A stretch of 64,000 nucleotides of DNA from Treponema pectinovorum (GTDB taxonomy: Bacteria; Spirochaetota; Spirochaetia; Treponematales; Treponemataceae): the NCBI RefSeq assembly GCF_900497595.1, contig NZ_UFQO01000001.1, positions 478,464-542,463 on the forward strand, in the 5' to 3' direction. The position numbers and the translations under genes are program-made. Shown piece after piece: positions 53,439-63,086 of this stretch. Within the stretch, counting starts at the first letter, position 1; each line of letters opens with the position of its first letter. Under the pieces are notes generated by a model. That model did not search any database. It was not told the DNA's origin and was given only the letters and a program-made list of their open reading frames with translations.

Positions 53439-54472
53439 GTATAAAAACTTTCCTGATTTTTTATTTTTAAATGATTCCAATAGCATTTGTCTTCCTGTCC
53501 AACTCGCCAAAAACTCAATGCGTTTATTCCATTTTCTTTGTACATCTTGGTTCTCGTTACGAGAGATTTTTCATCATCGAACCACGTCGTTATCGTAAGT
53601 TTTTTTGTGATTTTAAAACTTGGCGTATCAAATTCATCCCTTGTAAAGTGTTTTATATCGTGCTCTGCAAAAATTTCTTCTAAGGTTGGATAAGTGTAGG
53701 CTTTGCCTCCTAAATTGTCATCCCGCCATGCTCTGCCATAAAACGAAAGTCCCATCACAAGTTTTTCCCGAGGGATTTGCGTTTTTGCATATTCTGCGAT
53801 TTTTTGACACCATAAAGTTCCTGCAACAGGGCCTGGCTCGCTTGTAGACCAATGTTGGTCGTATGCCATAACGATTATCTTATCGACAAGAGAAGCAATT
53901 TTTTCATAATTGTAAGCATCTTTTTGCAGCGTTCGCAGGCGGGCAGGAACTGCAATGCTCAAAATTTTCCTGCCCAACTTTTTTTTCAAAATAGAAAGAA
54001 ATTCCAAAAAATTTTCATCATCAGAAGCAGTTACAAGTTCCCAGTCTATTTGAAGTCCGTCGTAACTTTCGCTTGCCTTTACCAAATCGTCTATAATTTT
54101 ATCTCTAAGCGGAAGTTTTGGGGAAAGAAGAAGATGTGTCTGTGCTTTTGAGTCACAACTTGTTACAAGGTGAACGCGAGCATTCGTCTCTGAAAAGAAT
54201 TTTTGTTTTGGAGGAGATGAGGGAACCTCGCTAAAAGTTGTTATTGCAGGCGAAAAATAGCAGATATCGGTAAGAGGAAGTTCATTGTTCCATGCACCTT
54301 CCCTTTCGCTCATAACGTATCCCCATAATTCATTGAATTCTAAAGTCTCGCACGGCTCGTTCGGTTTATAGTTTATATTGTCATTGTTTTTTTGTATTGT
54401 AGTACAGGAAATCATCGCAATACTAAAAAAAATTATTGCGCCTTTTACAAGATTTAGTTTTTTCATGCCCAT
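53417..54472 (-). CDS. GH18-like glycoside hydrolase lipoprotein
   Basis: A 351-residue predicted lipoprotein (signal ending AMISC, C23). The mature part is a glycoside hydrolase family 18 TIM barrel: the catalytic strand reads YDGLQIDWELV with D138, D143 and E145 matching DGxxxDxE, followed by ILSIAVPAR, IIVMAYDQHW and LVMGLSFYGRAWRD. GH18 members include chitinases and YaaH/SleL-type peptidoglycan or N-acetylglucosamine-cleaving proteins; a cell-wall or glycan role in the periplasm is likely, but the substrate is unknown. An ATG two codons in is an alternative start. The final residues (GTSEPF) and stop are encoded inside a structured repeat, implying the original C-terminus was changed. 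Confidence 0.85.
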   Translation of the reverse strand: MGMKKLNLVKGAIIFFSIAMISCTTIQKNNDNINYKPNEPCETLEFNELWGYVMSEREGAWNNELPLTDICYFSPAITTFSEVPSSPPKQKFFSETNARVHLVTSCDSKAQTHLLLSPKLPLRDKIIDDLVKASESYDGLQIDWELVTASDDENFLEFLSILKKKLGRKILSIAVPARLRTLQKDAYNYEKIASLVDKIIVMAYDQHWSTSEPGPVAGTLWCQKIAEYAKTQIPREKLVMGLSFYGRAWRDDNLGGKAYTYPTLEEIFAEHDIKHFTRDEFDTPSFKITKKLTITTWFDDEKSLVTRTKMYKENGINALSFWRVGQEDKCYWNHLKIKNQESFYTGTSEPF

Positions 54473-54489
54473 ATTATCGACAAGATGAA

Positions 54490-54545
54490 GATAAAAATAA
54501 AATGCACCTTTTAAACTTCATCAATATGAAATTAATAGGTGCATC
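54490..54545 (-). terminator. Terminator after the NCS2 permease gene
   Basis: ATGCACCT (54502-54509) pairs with AGGTGCAT (54537-54544); an inner TTCAT/ATGAA pair sits in the loop. On the minus strand the stem is followed by TTTATTTTTATC. It lies about 40 bases after the permease stop. Confidence 0.75.
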
Positions 54546-54584
54546 TTTAGTAAAAAATTTTTATTTCAATTTTTATTGATAAAT

Positions 54585-55931
54585 TTAATCTCCCTTTTTT
54601 ACTTCTTCATCCGCAGATTTTCCACTTAATAGAATGTTTGTTAAAATTCCCAATATCAAAGCGCAGGCAACGGTGCGAATTTCAACCTTGCCAAATTTTA
54701 CAACCATTCCGCCAACTCCCGTTATGAATATTACCGAAGCGACAAATAGATTTTTGTTCAGATTTAAATCAACTTTTTGAAACATTTTAAAGCCGGAAAT
54801 CGAAATAAATCCGTAAAGTGCGATGCAGACTCCGCCCATTACGCAGTTTGGAATTGTCTCTAAAAATGCTACCAAAGGGCTTATCAATGAAAAAACTATG
54901 CACATTATAGCGCAGCCCCAAATTGAAATTGTTGAAGCATTGCGTGTTATTGCTACGCAACCGATTGATTCTCCGTAAGTTGTGCTTGGACAACCTCCAA
55001 AAAAGGTTGAAAATATCGTGCCAATTCCGTCGCCAAGAAGGGTTCTCGTAAGACCAGGCTCTTTTAGCAAATCGACTTCGACTATTGATGAAAGATTTTT
55101 ATGGTCTGCAAGGTGCTCTGCAAAAACTACAAAAGCGACAGGAACGTATGCTGCAAAAATTGTGAGCAAGTATGTAGGAGTAATTCCTTTTAAGCCTTCA
55201 AAACCGCCCAACAAAAAAGTGAATTTTGGAAGTGCAAAAAAACTCGTAACTTCTAAAAATGCGCTGTAATTTATTACGATGAGGTTTTGGTTGTTTGTCG
55301 TGTATCCTATCAGCGAAAAAATCGATGCGCAAAGATAGCCTGCAAGAATGCCGATTATAAATGGAATCAATCTTCCTATTTTTTTACCGTAAGTTGAGCA
55401 TATCATAGTAACGGCAAGCGTTATAAGACCGCATATCAACGCTACATAGGTGCTTCCGCCAGAGACAGATGATTTCATCAAATCGCTTACAGCATTAGAA
55501 GAGAGGCTTAAACCAATTATTGAAACCGTAGGCCCTATTATTACAGGTGGCATGAGTTTATCTATCCATCGTATTCCGCAATATTTTACGATTATCGCTA
55601 TTATGACATATACAAGACCTGCCATTATGGCACCGATTATAAGTCCCCAAGTTCCTATAGCAACCGAAGCCGCTCCTCCGAAGGCACTGAACATAGAACC
55701 TATAAATGCGAAAGAGCTTCCAAGAAAGACAGGACTTGAACTTTTTGTAAACAATAAATAGATGAAAGTTCCTATTCCTGCTCCAAAAAGTGCCGCTGAT
55801 GCTGAAAGTCCGTTACCAACAATCGCTGGAACTGCGATTGTTGCTGCTATTACTGCAAGCAACTGCTGTAGCGAAAACAAAAAGACTTTGCCAAAACTTG
55901 GTTTATCTTTTATTCCGTAAACTAATTCCAT
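54585..55931 (-). CDS. NCS2 family uracil/xanthine permease
   Basis: A 448-residue polytopic membrane protein of the nucleobase:cation symporter-2 family, with about 12-14 hydrophobic segments. Landmarks are the N-terminal LQQLLAVIAATIAVPAIVG, the MPPVIIGPTVSIIGLSL block, the AEHLADHKNL motif with the substrate-binding glutamate and histidine, GGCPSTTYGESIGCVAIT, and the late MGGVCIALYGFISISG. UraA-like uracil or xanthine uptake is likely; the exact base is not certain. A strong GGAGG site precedes the ATG. It begins after the terminator of the upstream lipoprotein gene, and I see no riboswitch in the short leader. Confidence 0.92.
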   Translation of the reverse strand: MELVYGIKDKPSFGKVFLFSLQQLLAVIAATIAVPAIVGNGLSASAALFGAGIGTFIYLLFTKSSSPVFLGSSFAFIGSMFSAFGGAASVAIGTWGLIIGAIMAGLVYVIIAIIVKYCGIRWIDKLMPPVIIGPTVSIIGLSLSSNAVSDLMKSSVSGGSTYVALICGLITLAVTMICSTYGKKIGRLIPFIIGILAGYLCASIFSLIGYTTNNQNLIVINYSAFLEVTSFFALPKFTFLLGGFEGLKGITPTYLLTIFAAYVPVAFVVFAEHLADHKNLSSIVEVDLLKEPGLTRTLLGDGIGTIFSTFFGGCPSTTYGESIGCVAITRNASTISIWGCAIMCIVFSLISPLVAFLETIPNCVMGGVCIALYGFISISGFKMFQKVDLNLNKNLFVASVIFITGVGGMVVKFGKVEIRTVACALILGILTNILLSGKSADEEVKKGD

Positions 55932-55951
55932 TTTTCCTCCAAATAAAAAGT

Positions 55952-55986
55952 CAAAAAAAAACCGGGTCTATAATAGAACCCGGTCT
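55952..55986 (-). terminator. Terminator after the small lipoprotein at 56014
   Basis: ACCGGGT (55961-55967) pairs with ACCCGGT (55978-55984), extended by CTA/TAG. On the minus strand it is followed by a run of nine T. It separates the lipoprotein transcript from the permease gene. Confidence 0.88.
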
Positions 55987-56013
55987 TTGGTTTGTCTACA
56001 CTTGTATTAAAAC

Positions 56014-56598
56014 CTATTCAATTCTTACAGCGTAAATACGTGTACCTGAAGTATTGATTTTGTAAGCACCTGCTGTTGCAGCGTTGAATTCGAGTGTTGA
56101 TTTTGCTTCTTTTCCAAGGTTATCAACCTGTGCAAGAACTGTTCCGTCTGGAGCATAAATTGCAAATGCACGAGCTGGAGTTGCATCTCCGTTTCCAGAG
56201 ATTGTCAAAGTAACTTTTGCTGGAGCCTTTACTACGATTTCAAACTGTGCCTGAAAAACATCTTTGATGTTAGAAAGGTTTGTTGCACCTTTGTTTCCCA
56301 TATAAAGAGCTGTTCCAAGTTCTTCTGTCTTAAATTTTGCTTTTCCTGCAACTGCTGCAAATTCTGCTTCTAGAGGATTAGAAACTGCGTCAAGAACAAA
56401 ACGATCGTCAATTACTGTATCGCTTGTGCCAATATCAGATAAAGGAATTGTAGCCCATTCCCAAACTGAAACCTTTGATGCAGTCGATTTTGAACTAGAT
56501 GTTTTAGGAGCAGCTCCGCTTGTTGAGCCACATGATGCAAGCATTGCAACTGTTGCGAGTGCTGCAATAACTGTTGTTACTTTTGTAACTAATTTCAT
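56014..56598 (-). CDS. Small lipoprotein with C-terminal beta-sandwich
   Basis: A 194-residue predicted lipoprotein; signal AALATVAMLASC gives C23. I start at ATG 56598 because GGAGGAG lies 7-8 bases before it; a longer in-frame form lacks a ribosome site and would bury the signal. The C-terminal half (AQFEIVVKAPAKVTLTISGNG, then FAIYAPDGTVLAQVDN and GAYKINTSGTRIYAVRIE) has the strand pattern of a carbohydrate-binding-like or pre-peptidase C-terminal-like sandwich. The function is unknown. The strong ribosome site and strong terminator suggest an abundant single-gene transcript. Confidence 0.72.
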   Translation of the reverse strand: MKLVTKVTTVIAALATVAMLASCGSTSGAAPKTSSSKSTASKVSVWEWATIPLSDIGTSDTVIDDRFVLDAVSNPLEAEFAAVAGKAKFKTEELGTALYMGNKGATNLSNIKDVFQAQFEIVVKAPAKVTLTISGNGDATPARAFAIYAPDGTVLAQVDNLGKEAKSTLEFNAATAGAYKINTSGTRIYAVRIE

Positions 56599-56705
56599 TT
56601 TATATCTCCTCCATATTTGAGATATTTCTATAATAATGTTCAATCTGTTTTTTTTACTGTCTTTATTTTGTAAAATTACGATATTCATTTTTATGAGATT
56701 GAAAT

Positions 56706-58799
56706 TTAATTGTGCGAAAATCCAGGAACTCTTGGAGCAGAAAAACGCTTTCTCATCTGAGCAAAAAATTCTTCTGCGGTTTGGGGTTCAACATCTTTGG
56801 CAGGTTCATGATATTTTACAAGATTTGCAGGAATTTCCTCTAAAAATCTGCTCGTAGTTGATTCGACAACCGATTGCAAATGCCTTCTTTGCTTACAGGA
56901 CGAAATGTAAAGTTTGTCGCGAGCTCGCGTTATTGCAACATAAAAAAGCCTTCGCTCCTCCTCTACCGCAGCATCCCCAGCTTCATCAATCGCTCTCCCA
57001 TGTGGAATAAGCCCTTCTTCGCAGCCGATTATAAAAACGACAGGAAATTCAAGCCCCTTTGAAGCGTGAATTGTCATCAGATTGACCTTTCCTTTATCAT
57101 CTTCATCTTCCATATCGTCCCTTGAAAGCAAGGTTATCCTGTTTAAATAGTTGTAGAGAGTTGGCTCGGAATTTTCAGGATTGTTTTCCCACATTTCAAT
57201 AGAATTTACGAGCGATTCGATATTTAAAAACTTGAATCTGGCTGCTTTTTCAGATTTGGGATTTTCGCTAATCAAATAATCAAAATAGTGAATATCTTCA
57301 ACCATAGCTCTAACTTTTTTAGAAAGTCCATGACCTCCGAGCATGCTTTTATTCCCTTCGATTATTTCTACAAAAGATTTTAGAGAATCCTTTGTGCCGT
57401 CCGAAAAATCTATCTCTTCAATTCCAACTTTAAATGATGAAGGAGTTTTTTCCATAAATGCTTGAGCCTCGTCTTCTGGAATTTCAAGCAGAGATTTTAT
57501 GCCTTCATACAGCGAGCAACCCAGATTTTTTGAAATTTGATTTAATTTTTCGATAGTGCTTCTGCCGATTCCCCTTCTTGGCGTGTTTATTATCCTTAAA
57601 AGATTTACATCGTCATCGTGATTTGAAATCACCCTTAAATACGAAATTATATCTTTTATCTCTTTGCGCTGAAAAAATGAAGTTCCGCCGCTCATCGTAT
57701 ATGGCACATTTTCCTGCAAAAACGCTTCTTCAATAGCTCTGGACTGAGTATTCGCCCGCATCAAAACGCAAAAATCGTCGTATTTTCTTTTTTCTTCCAC
57801 ACAAATTGATTGAATCGTTTCTATCACAAAATCCGCTTCGGAAGTTTCGTTATCTGGAGAATAAACTTCTATCGGTCTTCCTTCGCCATTTCCAGACCAA
57901 AGATTTTTGTCTTTGCGGTTTGTATTGTGTTTTATAACGCCATTTGCCGCAGCGAGTATCGTTCCTGTTGAGCGGTAATTTTGTTCGAGACGAATTTCTT
58001 TTACGTTTGGAAAATCTTTTTCAAAGTTGATTATGTTTTGATAGTCTGCCCCTCTCCAAGAATAAATGCTCTGGTCGTCATCGCCAACAACTGCAATGTT
58101 GTTTTCTGCCAAAAGATGCATCATCTCGTATTGTTGATGGCTTGTGTCTTGAAATTCATCAACCATTATGTAGCGATAGCGTTGCTTGTAACTTTGGAGA
58201 ATCTCAGGAAATTCTTTAAAAAGCCTTATCGGAAGAACTATTAAATCATCAAAATCAACTGCATTGTAAAGTTTTAATCCTTCCTGATAGCCTTCATAAA
58301 GTTGACGATACATTTGGTTTTCCGCATTCCAATGCTTTCTTCCGGTCTTTATATCCGAAATCAAAATCCCAATCTTGTAAATGTCTAGCGCTTCCTGTGA
58401 ATATCGCAATTCCCGACCAGTTTCTTTTATCAGCGAATTTCTGTCTGTTTCATCATATATAGAAAAATTTGCTCGCCAGCCGAGTTTTTCAATATCCTGC
58501 CTTAAAACCTTTACGCCAAAAGCATGAAAAGTTGAAATCGTCAAAAGCGGAAGTTTTTTGCCAGTCAATTCCTTTATGCGCTGTGTCATCTCCTTTGCAG
58601 CTTTATTTGTAAATGTTAACGCAAGAATCTGACTCTGCGGAATTCCAGAATCCAGCATGTGAGCGATTCTAAAAGTTATGACGCGAGTTTTTCCAGAACC
58701 AGCGCCTGCGATTATCAAAATTGGTCCGTTTACAGTTATAACCGCTTCGTACTGCTCTGGATTTAATTCATTTTTTAAATCTTGTAAATCTGCCAGCAT
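56706..58799 (-). CDS. ATP-dependent DNA helicase, UvrD/PcrA type
   Basis: A superfamily 1A 3'-5' helicase of about 697 residues. Motifs in order are: Q motif LNPEQYEAV, I IIAGAGSGKT, Ia LALTFTNKAAKEM, II VDEFQDTS, III VGDDDQSIYSWRGAD, IV LEQNYRS, V VNLMTIHASKGLEFPVVFIIG (cut) and VI EEERRLFYVAITRARDKLY. It works in repair or replication-fork maintenance. The start is set at ATG 58799, directly before the Q motif (MLADLQDLKNELNPEQ); a longer in-frame form from 58949 would add a non-conserved tail and overlap the divergent hexokinase gene. Rep is an alternative subgroup. Confidence 0.92.
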   Translation of the reverse strand: MLADLQDLKNELNPEQYEAVITVNGPILIIAGAGSGKTRVITFRIAHMLDSGIPQSQILALTFTNKAAKEMTQRIKELTGKKLPLLTISTFHAFGVKVLRQDIEKLGWRANFSIYDETDRNSLIKETGRELRYSQEALDIYKIGILISDIKTGRKHWNAENQMYRQLYEGYQEGLKLYNAVDFDDLIVLPIRLFKEFPEILQSYKQRYRYIMVDEFQDTSHQQYEMMHLLAENNIAVVGDDDQSIYSWRGADYQNIINFEKDFPNVKEIRLEQNYRSTGTILAAANGVIKHNTNRKDKNLWSGNGEGRPIEVYSPDNETSEADFVIETIQSICVEEKRKYDDFCVLMRANTQSRAIEEAFLQENVPYTMSGGTSFFQRKEIKDIISYLRVISNHDDDVNLLRIINTPRRGIGRSTIEKLNQISKNLGCSLYEGIKSLLEIPEDEAQAFMEKTPSSFKVGIEEIDFSDGTKDSLKSFVEIIEGNKSMLGGHGLSKKVRAMVEDIHYFDYLISENPKSEKAARFKFLNIESLVNSIEMWENNPENSEPTLYNYLNRITLLSRDDMEDEDDKGKVNLMTIHASKGLEFPVVFIIGCEEGLIPHGRAIDEAGDAAVEEERRLFYVAITRARDKLYISSCKQRRHLQSVVESTTSRFLEEIPANLVKYHEPAKDVEPQTAEEFFAQMRKRFSAPRVPGFSHN

Positions 58800-58876
58800 A
58801 GTTAAATGAATATAGTGATTTTTTTTGATTTTGTCCGCACTTAATCGCGTCAAATACATACTCTTACAAAAAAGAT

Positions 58877-58904
58877 TTGTGAAACGATAGCAAATTGATA
58901 TAAT
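58877..58904 (+). promoter_or_regulatory. Promoter of the hexokinase gene
   Basis: TTGTGA (58877-58882), 16-base spacer, perfect TATAAT (58899-58904). The ATG at 58917 is only 12 bases beyond the -10 box, so the predicted leader is about 6 bases with no room for a ribosome site. Confidence 0.55.
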
Positions 58905-58916
58905 AAAAGTTAAATT

Positions 58917-60221
58917 ATGAATTTTATTTTTAATACCTTGTTTCTTCAAAAGTTTGTCGTTAAATCATTTTTAAAGCGCCATCATTTTTATTCAAAGATG
59001 ATTGTTGATGAAATCCTGACCGATATGAAAAAGCCAAAACCTAAAAAAAGTGGGCAGGATATGAGCGAAACTTGGATGAGCGTTCCTCAAAAAGATGTAG
59101 AAGGAAAAAAAGTTATTGTAATAGATGCTGGTGGAACAAATTTTAGAAGTTGTCTTATTTCGTTTGGGAAAGATGGGAAACCTGAAATTACCGAATACAG
59201 AAAAAATTCTATGCCTGCTCTAGAGCGTGAATATTCAAAGGATGAATTTTTCTCTGCGATTGCAGATAGAATAGATTATCTAAAGGACAAGGCACAAAAA
59301 ATAGGTTTTTGTTTTTCTTATTCGCTTGATATGAAAAGAAATCACGATGCCATAGTAAACGCTTTGAGCAAAGAAGTAAAAGCGCGTTCTATAATAGGGC
59401 TCGCAGTGGGAAAATGCCTCAAAGAAGAACTTTTAAGGCGCGGATGGAAATCCATAGAGAAGATTACAGTCTGCAACGACACAGTAAGCGCTTTGCTTGC
59501 AGGAAAAAGTGCATTGAACGAATACGATTCGTACATTGGCTTTATTCTTGGAACAGGAATGAACGCAGCCTTTGTGGACTATTCAAAAAATACAGAAGAT
59601 GGACAAATTATCGTTTGTGAAAGCGGAAAATGCGACACTTTCCAACTCAGCGATTTCGATATGGATGCGGATTTAAGGACGGCAGTTCCTCATCAGTTTC
59701 CATTGGAAAAATGCTGCTCTGGTGCATATCTTGGTAACACAGTTCTGTCTGTTTTGTATTTTGCTGCGCGCGAGGGACTTTTTTCGCCTGTTGCAGCAAA
59801 AAAATTACTGGAATTAAAAGAGCTTTCTACAATCGAAGCAGACGATTTTATTCAATTTTATAAAACTGGAAAGTTCTACCTTCCAAAAGATTCAAAAAAT
59901 CCAATCTCGCTTTGCTGTGCCAATAAAAAAGATATAAAAATCGCTTTTTTACTTATAGATTCTTGTATCGACAGGTGCGCTCATTATGCAGCGTCAATTT
60001 TAGCAGCAGCTCTTGTAACTTGTGGAAAAGGAAAATCGCCTGAAAAAAAAGTTTGCATAGTATGCAATGGAACAACTTTTTATAAAACTTTTAAAGTAAG
60101 GGAGCGAATTGAAAAATATCTTTACCTCTGGGCTACAAAAAAACGAGGAATCCACTTTGAAACTATTTTTATACAAGACGACATAATAATAGGAACTGCA
60201 AGGGCAGGTCTTCTTTTTTAA
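58917..60221 (+). CDS. Hexokinase (treponemal type)
   Basis: A 434-residue hexokinase-family protein that would phosphorylate hexose at the entry of glycolysis. The phosphate-1 motif is VIVIDAGGTNFRSCLISF, the sugar-binding region contains GFCFSYSLDM, and the adenosine/phosphate-2 region has FILGTGMNAAFVD and later VCIVCNGTTFYKTF. The N-terminus (FLKRHHFYSKM, EILTDM) resembles the N-terminal helix of eukaryote-like hexokinases as found in treponemes, which supports the ATG at 58917. A good promoter lies almost on top of the start. It is divergent from the helicase gene and followed 32 bases later by a metallopeptidase gene. Confidence 0.9.
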   Translation: MNFIFNTLFLQKFVVKSFLKRHHFYSKMIVDEILTDMKKPKPKKSGQDMSETWMSVPQKDVEGKKVIVIDAGGTNFRSCLISFGKDGKPEITEYRKNSMPALEREYSKDEFFSAIADRIDYLKDKAQKIGFCFSYSLDMKRNHDAIVNALSKEVKARSIIGLAVGKCLKEELLRRGWKSIEKITVCNDTVSALLAGKSALNEYDSYIGFILGTGMNAAFVDYSKNTEDGQIIVCESGKCDTFQLSDFDMDADLRTAVPHQFPLEKCCSGAYLGNTVLSVLYFAAREGLFSPVAAKKLLELKELSTIEADDFIQFYKTGKFYLPKDSKNPISLCCANKKDIKIAFLLIDSCIDRCAHYAASILAAALVTCGKGKSPEKKVCIVCNGTTFYKTFKVRERIEKYLYLWATKKRGIHFETIFIQDDIIIGTARAGLLF

Positions 60222-60253
60222 TTTTCCTAGTAGCAAAAAAAATAAATTAAACG

Positions 60254-63004
60254 ATGAAAAAAAGTATTTGGACAGTTTTATTCTTGCTATTTTCTCTAAA
60301 GATTTTTTCTTACGGCGGAATAATGTCTGGAGAAAAAACTCTAAAAACCTTTTCTACAAAATATTTTGACCTTATCTTCCCTATTGAATGCGAAAAAACT
60401 GCTTTAAAAATCGCAGATGTTTGCGATAGTTACTATCTGGAAATTTCACAAAAGTTAGGATTAAAGCCGTATCAAAGATTTCCAGTTTCTATAACGCGCC
60501 AGGTTGAACGAACAAATGCGTTCTTCTCTTTAGCTCCTTACAATTTGATAGTTTTTTACGATACGGAATTCGGCGAACATTTAGACATGTATGAAGACAC
60601 TGTTCAGTCGATTTTTTATCACGAATTGACTCATGCGGTAACTTTAAATGCAAAATCGCCGTTTTGGCAGGAAATGAGTTTTTTTGCAGATTTTTTTACG
60701 CCGGCAGGACTTTCGCTCACATCTTTTTGGTTTGAAGGTGCAGCTGTTTTGTTTGAAAGCTTTGGAAACGGTGGCAGATTAAACGATCCGTTTTTTACAC
60801 AGATAGCAGTTGAAGCGAAACTAAAGGATTATTTTAACGAAAAAAACTTCCCATCCTGGCGCGATGTAAGCGGAGCAAGGGATACCTATCCTTACGGAAA
60901 CGATGCCTACGCCTTTGGTTCAACTTTTGCTCAATATCTTGTAAAAACCTATGGTTTTGAAAAATATGCTCAATTCTGGAAAAACGCAGGAACTTCCACG
61001 AATCTTTCTTTTTGTGCAGGCGTTTTTAAGAGAACATACAATTTAAAACTTGATGAGGTCTGGAACGATTTTAAAGAGAGCATAATTTTGCCTCAAAATA
61101 TAAAAGCGCAAGATAGAAAAAATTTTATTTCGTCAAAAAATTTAATTTCTAAAAATAACACTGCAATCGTTGCGCTGGATTTGTTTTACGAAGAATCAAC
61201 AGGAAAATCAAAACTCGTCTGGTATGATTCCTTTTCAAATGCGGTCTATCTGGACGGTAAAAAACTTTTTTCTGCCTTTTCTGTCCAAAAATTGAGATTT
61301 TCAGAAGATGGAAAAAAACTTTTTGTAAATCATTTTGTTGAACATTCAAATGTAAAAAGTGAAGATTTCCAATATGATTTTGCTTCTCAAAAAAAATTAC
61401 CTCTAAAACACGAACGAAAAAGATTTGACGAAGTTTTTGGCTGTCAGATAAAAAAAGAAGGATTGAACTGGAGCCTTTTATATTCACCAACAAATTCAAA
61501 CAAAAATGCTCGATACGATTTTAAAGAAAAAATCCTCCACAACCTTCATTTTGAAAGAGAAACAGAAGAAGAAATTTCATTTGTATTTACTTGGGCAGAG
61601 CTAAAAACAACAATGCTGAGCCGAATCGGGCGAATTGTTATAAATAAAAAAACTCTTGAAGCAAAAGCTTATCTGCAATCTCAAGACAATCCAGCAGGAA
61701 TTTTAAACTGTGTTTTTGACGGAAAAAATTATGCAGTAGTAAGTGAAGAGTTTTATTCAAAACCATTGCGTTATTTTTCGTTGGAAGAAAGCGGTTGGAA
61801 TCTTTTTTATCCAGAAACTTTTATAAAAGAAGATTTTGATGAAAGCAGAAAAAATCCAAGCTCACAAAAAAAATCTGCGGAAGAGCAAAAAAATGCTCGC
61901 GGTCAAATTGAAAGCCAGCTCAAAAAACAAATCGTTTTTAAAGACTACAGTGCAAGCAATCATTTTTTCAAAGGAATAAAACTTCCTTTCTCGATTGCAG
62001 GCACATATAAAAGCGATTTTTCATCTTCGTCAATTTCGCCACTGGGAATAACTTTCATAAGCTCAACTCCCTGGGTTGATAAATTTACAATTTTATCCGC
62101 AGGAATAGATTCATCTTTTTCGTCTGGAGGCTTATACGCTTCTATAAGCAGTCGAAATGATTTATTTTCTTACGAAATCAGCGAAAGTTTGAATTTTAAT
62201 CAAAAAGGATTTCTTCAATCGTATTCAAAAGGAACTTTATCGCTCGTATTCTGGCGTTCGCTCATCGATAGTGCATCGCTTGGAATAAACGCACAAACAT
62301 TTTTAGGAAAGGAAAACAAAAAAACAAAAGTTAAATTGCAAGATGAATCGACTCTTTCTTTTTTTGAGGACAACTGCATCTATGGCGGAAAAAATATCGA
62401 TGTAAAATTTTTTGCACAATATTCATCTTTACACAAAGCGTCCCCGAGATATTTAGATTATGCGGGTTTTTATGCAAAAACTTTTTTTGATTATCAATAT
62501 GAGTCGCTTTTTGTAGATACAGAGAGCGTTGGCAAAAAAGACTTGAATAAAAATCAATATGCAAACATTGGCATCGAATATGGAATAAAAATTCCAGGCG
62601 TGGTTCCAGTTTCATTTGTGCAGAGTTTTTTTCCTCAAAAAAATTATTTTTCGCAATTTTCTCTTTCGGCAATTTTACATTCTTTTGAGATTCAAAAAGG
62701 AATCCCATTTTTTTCTTTATACGCTTATCGCATAAATTTAAAAGCCATGTATGCTGGCGCTTTTAAATACAAAAGTGAAGATTATATTGATTTTGTAAAT
62801 TTTTATCTAATTGCAAAAAACATATCAAAAGAAGATTATTCCGACCTTTTAAGATTTTCGCTGGAAATAGTTTTAGGACCTGGAACAAGCTATTTTGCTT
62901 CAGGCGCGTACAAAACTTCGTTTGGAACCTATTTGCAATACAAATTTTACGGCGAAGAAAAAAACAAATGGATTCCAGCCGTTTACTTGCATCTTTCTGT
63001 GTAG
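60254..63004 (+). CDS. Zinc metallopeptidase with probable outer-membrane domain
   Basis: A 916-residue exported protein (signal LFLLFSLKIFSYG). The N-terminal domain has a gluzincin/peptidase MA-like site: FYHELTHAV with H123, E124 and H127, and a third ligand E161 in FWFEGAAVLFES, 34 residues on. This is followed by a region with WD/TolB-like short repeats (about 290-540), a low-complexity linker (DESRKNPSSQKKSAEEQKN) and from about 580 a strand-rich domain with aromatic-ended segments (LSLVFWRSLIDSASLGINAQ, YANIGIEYGIKIPG, FGTYLQYKFYG) ending in YLHLSV, as in outer-membrane barrels. A peptidase tethered to the outer membrane is the inference. It follows the hexokinase gene by 32 bases. Confidence 0.75.
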   Translation: MKKSIWTVLFLLFSLKIFSYGGIMSGEKTLKTFSTKYFDLIFPIECEKTALKIADVCDSYYLEISQKLGLKPYQRFPVSITRQVERTNAFFSLAPYNLIVFYDTEFGEHLDMYEDTVQSIFYHELTHAVTLNAKSPFWQEMSFFADFFTPAGLSLTSFWFEGAAVLFESFGNGGRLNDPFFTQIAVEAKLKDYFNEKNFPSWRDVSGARDTYPYGNDAYAFGSTFAQYLVKTYGFEKYAQFWKNAGTSTNLSFCAGVFKRTYNLKLDEVWNDFKESIILPQNIKAQDRKNFISSKNLISKNNTAIVALDLFYEESTGKSKLVWYDSFSNAVYLDGKKLFSAFSVQKLRFSEDGKKLFVNHFVEHSNVKSEDFQYDFASQKKLPLKHERKRFDEVFGCQIKKEGLNWSLLYSPTNSNKNARYDFKEKILHNLHFERETEEEISFVFTWAELKTTMLSRIGRIVINKKTLEAKAYLQSQDNPAGILNCVFDGKNYAVVSEEFYSKPLRYFSLEESGWNLFYPETFIKEDFDESRKNPSSQKKSAEEQKNARGQIESQLKKQIVFKDYSASNHFFKGIKLPFSIAGTYKSDFSSSSISPLGITFISSTPWVDKFTILSAGIDSSFSSGGLYASISSRNDLFSYEISESLNFNQKGFLQSYSKGTLSLVFWRSLIDSASLGINAQTFLGKENKKTKVKLQDESTLSFFEDNCIYGGKNIDVKFFAQYSSLHKASPRYLDYAGFYAKTFFDYQYESLFVDTESVGKKDLNKNQYANIGIEYGIKIPGVVPVSFVQSFFPQKNYFSQFSLSAILHSFEIQKGIPFFSLYAYRINLKAMYAGAFKYKSEDYIDFVNFYLIAKNISKEDYSDLLRFSLEIVLGPGTSYFASGAYKTSFGTYLQYKFYGEEKNKWIPAVYLHLSV

Positions 63005-63086
63005 AAAAAGCAAAATTTCAACCTTGCACCAAATATTCCAAATGAACAAAATACAATCTGAATAGACAGCAAAAACTATTTGAGGA

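Noticed and set aside
55932..56013. Purine or uracil-type riboswitch before the NCS2 permease
   Set aside because: The space holds the terminator of the upstream lipoprotein gene and a short leader with a ribosome site, too little for an aptamer.
58800..58949. Longer N-terminus of the helicase gene (start at 58949)
   Set aside because: The extra 50 residues are unlike UvrD/PcrA and would overlap the divergent hexokinase start and promoter.
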